From NCBI GenBank assembly GCA_916700875.1, contig CAKAKS010000062.1, forward strand, positions 13,997,460 through 14,061,459: DNA of 64,000 nucleotides, given 5' to 3'. Positions 24,804 through 35,500 of this stretch are shown piece by piece. The position numbers were made by a program, and so were the translations under genes. Under the pieces are notes generated by a model. That model was not told the DNA's origin and did not search any database. It worked only from the letters and a program-made list of their open reading frames with translations. Position 1 is the first letter of the stretch, and every line of letters starts with the position of its first letter. Source of the stretch: Sebastes aleutianus. Its lineage: Eukaryota; Chordata; Actinopteri; Perciformes; Sebastidae.

Positions 24804-24825
24804 TCCGGCTCTCGTCTTGTTCCTC

Positions 24826-25017
24826 CTCCGATGGTTCGGAGCTCACACTAAGCTACCTGAGAGCTAACTAACCTTTAGACACGTTTCTTTATTATCCCAC
24901 AGTTTTAACGACTCTGTTATTATAAGGTCTGTTTTATTGTCTGATTCAACTGGATATTATTCATCGACAAATCCCTTCCGACACCGTTTTCCTCTCCGCT
25001 GTCGGAGGAAACAACTG
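24826..25017 (+). other. srrm2: probable untranslated first exon of srrm2
   Basis: The srrm2 start codon sits four bases inside an exon beginning at 26595, so an upstream noncoding exon is required. A GC-richer stretch ending CAACTG/GTACGT after the CRE is the best candidate. Its 5' limit (transcription start) is a guess. Confidence 0.5.
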
Positions 25018-25287
25018 GTACGTAACAGAAACGTTAGCCTGCTAGCTTAAGACAGAGATTGTTCGCTACGCATAAGTGTGGTTGGGCCTTTTAGAAAACG
25101 TGTAGCATTGAATTCACCGTGTTTCTTGTTAAACTAAACATTAACGAAGTGAGTTTCAGCCAGGTTAGGCTCACCCAGCGTGTCTTAATGTAGTATTTGA
25201 TAGTTTATCTTCGCCTTAGTCATCATAAATAAATGTCTTACATTCAGGCGCCTAGCAACAGGCCTGTTCTGGCGCACGTGCTAAATT

Positions 25288-25590
25288 GCGACAAAATCTA
25301 TTTTTTTATGGTGAATAATACAAATAAAGATATGAATATTAATGCGTATTTAGACTTGACAAGATACAGATCCACTCGATGTTTCATAAGCTTTTTAGTA
25401 ACTATCAATTCGTTGTAACGCTGGTGCCTAAATTGCATTAAACCTAAGTTAGAGAGTGCTATATTGCGACAAAATCATTTTTTTAATAGTGAATAATAAA
25501 AATAAAGATATAATGTATATTTATACTTGGCAGGATACAGATCCACTCAATGTTTTATACGCTTTTTAGTAACTATGATACGTTGCGAGG
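25288..25590 (+). repeat. imperfect tandem duplication in srrm2 intron 1
   Basis: Two adjacent units share GCGACAAAATC, GTGAATAATA, AATAAAGATAT, ATACAGATCCACTC and GCTTTTTAGTAACTAT (about 25288-25450 and 25464-25590). The unit end ACGTTGTAA(A/C)GCTGGTGCC with ATTGCATTAAACC recurs once more at 26108-26160, suggesting a third unit separated by about 520 bases of inserted or unrelated sequence. Confidence 0.7.
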
Positions 25591-26309
25591 AAACCTGTGC
25601 CACACTTGCAAAATTAGCTATAACTTAAGTTATTTGTGTTGCAGGGATTTCTGTGTTACTGCTCCTGCTGTTTTATTAAGCCACCCTCATTTAGTGTAGG
25701 ATTTAAAATGTCTTGTCAATGATCTTGAATCACTATTGGTTACTTTATGTCAGCCATCTTAGAATACAAACTCCCTCAGTATTTTAAAATGCTATTATTC
25801 TTGATGATCCGTTTATTTTTCTTTGTATTTTGGAGATATGTTTATATAAAGATTTGTGTTAGAGTGAACTCTTGGAGATCTTTATGGCTGCAAGTAAGAA
25901 AAAAACATAACAAAACCTCCCTTTTATGGACCTTTTCATAGACACTGTCAACCATCTAAGCGTCAAAGATGACTTCCACCCTACTATTACAGAAAGACAA
26001 GGGAGAAAAATACTGGATCAGATGAGATTATTACTTACAGGAAACAGACACTAATTAATGCTCTTTTTACAACATTTCTTTATCTTTTGTTTTTAGTTTT
26101 TGTTTTCAATACGTTGTAAAGCTGGTGCCTAAATTGCATTAAACCTAAGTAAGAGAGCCAGTCGTCTCTGTTAAATGAGGACTGTCTACCAACTGAATTG
26201 AAAATGCAACACAATTAATCCAAATAAATACAGTGCATCTGGTCCTTTTCCTTCAAAAATTGTTACAATTCTAATGCTACAGTGATGTCCATATCATATC
26301 AAATCAAAT

Positions 26310-26576
26310 AAACTAAATACTATACACCCTGAAGAAGGCTGTTTATGGCGCTACGCGTGGGTTGTTACCCAATCTTACATGTGCCAGCATTGTTTTTAGC
26401 ATTTCATCATGAAATAGCCAATTGAATAAAGGCTTTTTATATTTTTTGCCAGAAGAGTGCCTTGGACTTCCCCCTTTTTTGAACCTTTGTGTACCCCACC
26501 AAAGAGCACCTTCATCACACTGATTTGAACTTCCGAGCACTCTGGACTTGTCCCTTTTTTTAAAACTAAATACTAT
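26310..26576. mobile_element. retroposed element with 14-base target duplication, before srrm2 exon 2
   Basis: AAACTAAATACTAT flanks the insert perfectly (26310-26323 and 26563-26576). The 239-base insert begins ACACCCTGAAGAAGGCTG and ends in a run of seven T then AA. Long target duplications mark LINE-machinery retroposition. The insert starts like known fish retroposons (CCTGAAGAAGGC followed by ACGCG), but I cannot name the family. It ends 18 bases before the acceptor of the first coding exon. Confidence 0.8.
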
Positions 26577-26598
26577 TACCTATCTCTATTGCAGAGCC

Positions 26599-29500
26599 AT
26601 GTACAATGGGATTGGCCTGACGACTCCGCGGGGCAGCGGCACCAATGGCTATGTACAACGAAACCTGTCGAGCCTGCGGGTCAAACGGCCACGGGATGAG
26701 CGCGGCGGCGAGCGGGATGAGAAAGACCGGGAGAGGCTGGAGAGTCAGCTCAACAGGCAGCCCAATGCTGACATCCTGGAGCACCAACGGAAAAGGCAGC
26801 TGGAGGTCAAGTGTGCCGAGTTGCAGGACATGATGGAGGAGCAAGGGTAAGACAAATGCTGTATTACATCACGTCTCTGGATTACAAAGGGTTTTGTTGA
26901 CACAAATGAAGTTGTAATCACACTTGAAATAAATAAACCATTGCTGCTGGCCTTATACAGGCTATATCCAGGCTGCAAACAGGTTTATAATGTCTTAAAC
27001 ATGGGCCTGCAACTGTCAGCTGTTTTCAATATTGATTGATTAATTGATTTTCAATAAGTATTTAGTCCTTCAAATGTCAAAAATTGTGACAAATGCCCAC
27101 CACAAGAACCAGAGCCAAAAAAACAGTAACAAACCGCAAGGGAATACATTTATGTGTATGTAAAACTTTGGAAAGCTGCATAATATTCTCATTTTTAAAG
27201 CTTTAACCATGAAGTTTGGGGATTTTCTGTCTTTCTTAAATTATTTCAAGCATTAATCTTCTGAAAATAGTCCTCAATTCAGCTTGTTAATTCATCAATT
27301 GTTTCAGCACTATTTAAATTGTGTTCACCTTTTCTTTGAAACTGTGTGACAGGTTTCTTTTCATTTAGATGGATTGATTATCATGGCGAAATAAATTTAA
27401 TGCTGCACTGATCGTACGGAAATGTTGTAGTCTACTGTATAACAAGGACCTACAGTAGAGAGTAGCTTTCTACAGTGGCAGAAAAATAAGAATAGTGGCA
27501 AAGTTGTTGCTTTTTTATCTTTGCAGTGTTATATAATACATATACAATGTTACTCTCTTTGGGTGGCCAGGTATTCAGCTGAGGAAATCGAGGAGAAGGT
27601 GAACAGTTTCCGTATGATGCTACAGGAGAAGCAGGAGCCGGCTCCCGCCACCACTGACAGACCAACGTAAGTTCAACACAGAAACAGACCGCAAGAATTA
27701 ATTTGGCTGTAATTATTAAAAAATAAAGACAGGACAAACTGTTTTGACTGCACTACACTGTGGCTGCACTGTAATGCTTTGTTAGTTGTCTTTGGTGCAA
27801 ACTAATAGGTCAGGATGTAAATGTTTAGAAATTTAAATATTAAAATGTTAAACCCACATACTGTTACAAGTTAAAACAATGACCAATATCACCATTTCAT
27901 TACGCATTGGCCCCTCACAATGTACTGTTACAACCCGTTTGAATATGTGCTTGAACTATTTTTAATTTCAGAACATAATAAATTTAGAAAACATGAAATG
28001 TCATGATTAAACTCTGTAGGCTGAAACAGCAACACAAATGATATCAAATGTTGTGTTGTGCCACATTAAGTACCCAGAGCACCGCATCAGTTCATATTGC
28101 ACAGTGTCGGTAATACAAAACTGTTTGGTTTGTTTTCTCTCAGGGCGACAGAGACTCATGCTCTGGCTGCAGCCAACCAGCAGAAGAATGACCGTCTTCG
28201 TGCTGCTTTTGGTATCGCCAGCGACTATGTGGATGGATCGTCCTTCCACGCCGACCGCAAGGAGAAAGAGAAGGAGAAGAGAGAGCAGGATCGCCTGGAG
28301 AGGGAGAGGCTGCAGCAGCAGAAATATACGTGAGTGGCCAGAACACACCCATATCAAATAAATGGCTCTTTTTCATTTCCATCTAGCAAAGTAACAGAGC
28401 TGGACAATGTGGCTAAAACTCTCCGGTCTTGGTAGAAAGGGAATACAAAACACGAAGCTAACATTTAATATACAGTGAAAAAGAGCTTTGCGCACAGCTA
28501 CAGGTGCGGGTAACTGCAGGATGAACATGTCGTCAGAAGAAATAAACAAGTATTGGTGGTAGTGACAGCTGGAGGTCACACTCAACCATAAAAATATGAG
28601 AGATAAGTGCAGCGAGTTTGGCTCAGTGCTTCAACTTTCTTATCTAACCCAATTCAGTTATCTCTATAGTCTTTCACTTATTATTTTTTGAAAAGCATTT
28701 TGCATGATTGAGTTAGCAGGGCCTGTTACATTACTTTTAAGTGATGTAATCCATTCTTAGATCACACAGACTTTTTATGCAATTACAAGACTGTTTAGCA
28801 ACCCCAGTATGCAAAAATAACACATCTATACTTCATGCAAAAAACTGCATGGTTTTTGCCAAAAACTGCATGTGATTATCATAAAGTGGGCATGTCTGTA
28901 AAGGGGAGACTCGTGGGTATCCATAGAACCTATTTTCATTCAGATATCTTGAGGTCAGAGGTCAAGGGACCCCCTTTGAAAATGGCCATGCCAGTTTTTC
29001 CCTAGCCAGAACTTAGCTTAGCCTAACTTCCAGGCAAGCTAGCATGACATGGTTGATACCAATCGATGCCTTAGGTCATATACTTTCATATGATATCAGT
29101 ATTTTCACTCTGGCTGTAAAAGCTGTTACAATCTCTTAAAGATGGTAATGTCGGCAGGGATCACTGGCAATTCCACATGTCTCAGAGGGTTAATATAAAA
29201 ACAAACTGCAGTCTCTGAAGAACGCACAGTGTTGCCAAGAAGTCAGCTGATGGAGTAAAGTCTATGCTGCATATCTGTCTAAAGTGCACATGTTTTTTAA
29301 GACATTGTAATACTTGTTGCATTCTTTGTCAATCACAAAACCACAGTTATTATGGTCACTTACTACAGTGTAATATCTTCACTCATCACCCCAGTTATTT
29401 CTGTCCCTGACTCGACATCTGTTGCCTTTGCTCTCTCAGGTTGGTGGAAGATTCAGACAATTCCGATTCTCCTCCCAAGAAGCGCAGTCGGAAGAAGAAA

Positions 29501-32500
29501 AAGAAAAACAAGAACAGAGACAGGTGAGAAAAATTAACTTGATAAGAACAGAAAAGGTCCTGACAATGAAGAAAATGTATTACAGTTTCTTTGTTCCCTC
29601 TGTCAACAGCTCAGAGAGTCCCCCCCCATCTCCTCGCCAAGAAAAGAAAAAATCCAAAAAGAAGAAAAAGAAACGGTATTCCGTCACTGGATTCTTATCT
29701 CACAATTAATTATTTCACGAGGGACCTTGATTATTGACTGGAAATTTTGTGTTTCAGTGAGGCGTCAGAAGATGAGGAAGAAGAAGACGACAGGTAGGTG
29801 TTTTTAAATCAGATTGTATTCATCATACCTGTCTTTCCTCATAAGCCAGCAACAGAACATTGTTTCTTTGTTTTTGTCCTGGCACAGTTCATACAAACAT
29901 TTTACTGGAAAGAGACTTTGAGAGTTTTGGTTGTTGGTCTGGAAGCTGTAGCTCCAAAACTGCTTTTATAAAAGTTAAATCTGTTTCTTAAATATTGTAT
30001 TTATTGGACATTGTAGTATAGTGAGACATGCCCACCCCGGTTAGCAGGACAGGATGTAAATTCCCTGGAAGCAGTGCAGTTGCCGCTAAGATGTATCACC
30101 TCTGAGAACGAGAGTAAAAGTTCATTATACGAGAGCCTTGTGTTAAGAGTCTATTTCGATCACACTCCAGCAATACTGGCAGGACCACACTACAACTATG
30201 GTTTCCAGGCATAGACGAAATGGTGGAAAAGATGATACAACAGGGCATCCCATGTCAAGCAGTGACCATTCAGAACCACAGGGAGCCACTCAAGATGTCT
30301 GAAGATGTATGTCTTATATTCTGTATTTACTTTGGGGCAGAAATAGGTTTGCAGCTTCTCAACGGCCGTATCAGTCGTTTTCGTCTCCTGTATTTAGCAG
30401 TGTATCAAATGTGTCATACACATCCAGTCCTGCATAGTGTATTAATAGTGCTCTTTTTTGCACATCATCCCTAATATCCAAGGCCACAAGGAAGTTGGTG
30501 AACCATTTAATCCATTTCTTTCACCTAGAGCCTACGGGGGTGGGTTCAGTGTGCACATCGAATTGTGGGAAGTGTGGCAGACCGGCCATAGAGCCTGATG
30601 TCTTTGATTTGCCTCGTGCGTCTTGTAAACTGGGTGGCTAGCTTGCTAGGCTTCTTATTAGCTAGCGTAGTCCGCTTACCGCGTTGGTGCGGTTTCCTCA
30701 TTGTCAGTTGTAGTGTGGTCCTGCTAGTATTGCTGGAGTGTGTTGGAAATAAACTCTTAACACAAGGATATCGTATAATGAACCTTGTTCTCAAAGGTGA
30801 TACATCTTAGCCGCAAATGCACTGCACCCAGGGTATTTACATCCTGTCCTGCTAGGCGGGGTGGGCATGTCTCACTATACTACAATGTCAAATAAATACA
30901 ATATTCAAGAAACAGATTTAACTTTTATAAAAGCAGTTTTGGAGCGCCAAACCTGCTTTTGTTATACATTTAGAACAAATATACTGAATATTTGGGATTA
31001 TGTGTAAATTTCTGTCCCCTCTGACCCACTCAAAGTTCCTCAGATGAGAAGCAGAAGGAGTCAAAGAAGAAAAAAAAGCAGAGTGAAAGTCCTCCAAAAG
31101 CAAAGGCAGTGCGACACAGGAGTGTCTCCTCCAGCTCTGCTCACAGGTATGACATGATATAATAAAAATAATTTTGTCTGGCACAGCTATAAAACCATTT
31201 GACATTAGATATTTTTGGATGACACTTCAGAATAGTTTAAACACTCTTTATATGTGTATATTGGCTAAAACCTGATGGAAATCCATCTGCCAGACAGGGA
31301 CGTCTCAGTATATGCATCTATTTTTTCTCTAATTTCAACAGCCAGTCTCCAGCTCCAGTGAGATCACGTCAACAGGACCAAACTGTAAGAAAAGCTGATG
31401 AAGGTAGAAAGGGGAGATCGCCAGACAGGAGGAGGCGGGGCTACGGAGAACACAGCCCACATCATCAGGGAGGCGAAGGGGTAAGGTGGAAGCTGGACTT
31501 AGCACTTAGAAACCTTCGGTTGGATATGTTTCTTTTGCTCATAGTATCCCAAATAAAATGTAAACAGATTCATTATATCATGTATCTATCATGAACTTTA
31601 AATTGTGTGTAAAATGACACCAACAAATCTTTCCTCATCTAGAAGAGGCCCAATCTTGAGAGAGAAAAAGAGCGGCCGAGTGAGATGGAGAAGACCTCCT
31701 CCAAGAAGAGACACGACTCTTCATCCCCTTCTCCACCTCCACAGACAGAAAAAAGCAGGGAGAGGGAGAAAGGGAGGCGTTCCAGAAGCAGAGAGATTGA
31801 GAAAAAGAGGCATTCCAGGAGCATAGAAAAGGAGAGGGAAAGAGGAAGGAGCCCCAGAAACCGAGAGATGGAGAAGGGAAGGCGATCAAGGAGCAGAGAA
31901 AACGAAAGGGAGAGAGGGAGGCGCTCCAGAAGCAGAGATGTGGAGAGAGGGAGGCGCTCAAGGAGCAGAGATGTGGAGAAAGGGAAGCATTCAAGAAGCG
32001 GCGACGTGGACAAAGGGAGGCGTTCAAGGAGCAGAGATGTGGAGAAAGGGAGGCGTTCAAGGAGCAGAGATGTGGAGAAAGGGAGGTGCTCAAGGAGCAG
32101 AGATGTGGAGAGAGGGAGGCGTTCAAGAAGCAGAAACATGGAGAAAGGGAGGCGTTCAAGGAGCAGGGACATGGAGAAAAACAGCATTTCAAAAAGCAAA
32201 GATGTGGAAAAAGGAAGGCGTTCAAGAAGCAGAGAAAAGAGGGATAAAGGAAAGGAGATTGTTCCTCAGAGGACCAGACATGACTCGTCCTCATCTCGTT
32301 CTCGTTCTCCTTCTCCTCCACCTCCACCTCCACCTCCACCTCCACCTCCACCCAAACAGGAGACTAGGAGGGAAAGGAGCAGAGACGCCGAGAGAGAAAA
32401 GGACAGGAATAAACAGCAAAAAAAGAGTAGACATGACTCCTCATCCCCCTCACCTCCCCCTGAGAAGGAGAGGGCTAGGAAGGAGAGGAGCGAAGAGAGG

Positions 32501-35500
32501 GAGCGCAGAACTGAGAGAGATCTGCACTCGAGGGCGCCAAATGAAAGGGACAGCAGGAGAGACACTGGTAAGAGACAGGAGAGAGAGGCGTCTCCTTTCC
32601 AACAGAAAAATGACAGGAGAAGGGATGGAGGACACCTGTCCTGCAATTCCCCATTACCCGCTCCTCGCTCACCTGTCGCCAATGGGCGCCAAAGAGAACG
32701 GGAAGATGAGAGGAGAGGAGAAAAAGACAGGGAGAGGGACATGCATCTGAACAAGCAGAGGGAACAAGACAGAGAGCAAGGTCAAGAAGGCGGCAGAAAG
32801 AGAGATGAGGCTGTCCGATCGACTGCAGAAAGTAGACGAGATGGATCGAGACCTGCGGAGAAAGGCAGGAGCGAAAGACCAGAGAAGATGAGAAGCCCTC
32901 CGAGGAAGGAGAAGCGTGATGACAAGGAGAAACAGGCTGTGAAAAAAAGAGAGAGCAGCAGTAGTAGTAGTAGTGGTAGCAGCAGTAGCAGCAGCGGTAG
33001 TGACAGTGATAGCTCCTCATCCTCCTCTTCATCTTCCTCTTCCTCATCATCCTCATCCTCTGAAGATGGGGGCAAGGCGAAGAAGGCTGTGTCAACAGGG
33101 AAGGAAAAAAGTAGTCCTTTGAAAAGTGCACCATCTGCTATTGGAGCTGCAGTTCAAAGATATTTAGCCAACGGCAAAAAGGAAAGCCCCGTCTCAGCGT
33201 CTGAGGGCGACGGGCCTCGTAGAGCCCAGAAGGAGAGAGAAGGTGCAGGAGACAAACGTGAGAGGGAAAGAGCTTCCCACAGAACTCCTGCAGAGAGTTA
33301 CCCGTCCCGGAAAAAAGGTCAGGAGCGATATAGCCCCACACAGATGGACAGCCCCAGTCCACCTCCTTCCCCATCCAACAAAGGGGATGCAAGCAGAGGC
33401 AGCAACAGGTACTCTCCCTCTGAGGCCGAAGCAGAGAAAACAAGGGTGGAGGTGAAAGTTGGTGAAAGGGAGAGAGGGAGGGAGACGGACGCAGCAAGGA
33501 AGCCTTCGAGGTCCAGCCCCTCAGCCAGGAGGTCACGCTCTCCACCCCAGAAAACCTCCATCGTCTCTCCAGCACGTCGCACTCCACCAAGGCAGTATCA
33601 GGAACCCTCGTCCCGATCCTGGAGAGCTTCTCCTCCGGCCTGGTCAGACCGGGAGAGAGAGAGGCAGAGGGAGAGAGAGAGAGAAAAGGAGAGGGAGAGG
33701 GAGAAGGACAGAGAACGTGAGCGGGTTGCCAGGAGGAGCAGGTCCAGAAGCCCAAGAAGGCGCAGCAGGTCCAGAAGTCCAAGGAGGCGAAGCCCCCCCG
33801 GCAGGTAAAATGAAAACCTTCATGTACATATTAGGGATGTGAAGGTGAGGAGATTTTCCCACCAGTTAATAAACTTGTGACAACCCCAGTGTTACCGATT
33901 ACACCGGACTTTTTACAAGAAAAGATGACGGTCAATATGTGTAGCGCGATTACTTTGATCTTTAACGTCGGGTGGCTGTATGCCTGGCCTCTCCGGTAGA
34001 GCTTTTCTACCTCTGACATTCTCAATCAAAATCAACCGTCTTTTGTATTTTCCTCCTCCAGGTCTCGTCGCTCTCCCTCTCCACAGCGGCTGAGGAGGAG
34101 CAGTCACTCCCTCTCCAGAGAAAGAGTAAGAGAGCGAGAACATGAGAGGATCCGGCAGAGGGAGGTACAACAAGAGAGAGAGAGGGTAAAGGAGCCTCTC
34201 CCCCCAAAAGACGTTCCACAACCCCACAGGTCCTCTTCCTCATCATCTTCCTCCAGCTCCTCCTCTTCCTCTTCATCCTCGCCTTCACCACAGCGAGACA
34301 AGAAAGACACAAAGGCACTAACAGACAAAGACAAGACAACGGAGCGAGAGGTCGATAAGAGAGAGGAAGGAGAGCAGAAAAGTCATTCCTCTTCTTCACA
34401 AGGCCCCTCCGGAGACTCATCCCATGCCCCAACCTCAGGTAGGAGAGGCTCCCAGTCAGACTCCAGGCGCTCTGATGTGCCCTCCAGAAGGTCTCCTGCT
34501 GCCAGCCAACCAGAAACCAAACAGTTGTCACAAGTTCAGAGCAGGAAGCGGTCACCAGTGACGACCCCTCAACCGCCAGACCAAACAGTCAGAAGTGAGA
34601 GCGCTGTAAACGGGAAGGAGGCAAGTGCAAACACGAAAGCCAACAAGAGCAGCAGCTCCGGCTCCTCCTCCTCGTCCTCATCCTCCTCTTCTTCATCCTC
34701 TTCATCATCCTCTTCAGACAGTTCCGACTCTGAAGTGGAGCAAGGAAAAGGGTAAGCAGGAGATGGGAAAGTTGAGCTGTGTGAGATTAACGAACAATAA
34801 AACAATTGTTTTACTGACTACAGCAGTGCAAACTTGTCACATTTTGGTGAAAATCTCCGGGGGGGTTTTTGTAGGTCATTTGGTTGATTCGTGTAGATCT
34901 GATATATCCTTATGCTAAATGGACTGTAAATCCACTTTTTAAAGCTGATATTTAAAAAAAGAATCTGCATCTTTGTCACCTTTCTGCCCTGATGAATTTG
35001 CACCCCTGCAATTAATCATAAATGACTTGCTAGTTATTAATAACTACCCTTGTTACTATGTTTTCTTTTCAACAGGAAGACAGACAAAGCTCAAAGCTCT
35101 CCTTCCTCATCCTCCTCATCGGAGAATGGAAAAGAAACTAAGAAAAAGAGGTAAGAAGAGAAGGAGTGAAAAGCATTACTTTACAGAACATTTCTGGTTT
35201 GCTGAGAGCTGCTTTACATGGGAATAGTACTTTCTGCTACTGAATTTCTCCCGATGCGACTGTCAACAGGGCTGACTGTTCTCAGTGAGGGGTCTGCGGC
35301 GATGTCAGCAACCCACCCGTCTTGAAACACGGACCCCATCTCGTTTACCGTGCTTTGTCGGCGAGACTTTTTTGCCGTGTCATCATCATTCATATCCGTA
35401 CAACCATCGTGTTTCCGATTAAATTGTTTACTAGAGCACAACGTTCTTCATAGATCTAGCCTCTTAAAGCTTCAGTAGGCACTATATTTTTGGCATCATT

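Noticed and set aside
31635..32351. Open frames of 238 and 186 codons on the minus strand and 270 codons in another plus frame over the srrm2 RS region
   Set aside because: They are shadows of the 33-base coding repeat; no start or splice context and pure repeat composition.
32266..33782. Long minus-strand open frames (97-219 codons) over the rest of the large srrm2 exon
   Set aside because: Low-complexity AG-rich coding sequence rarely gives stops on the opposite strand; the plus frame matches srrm2.
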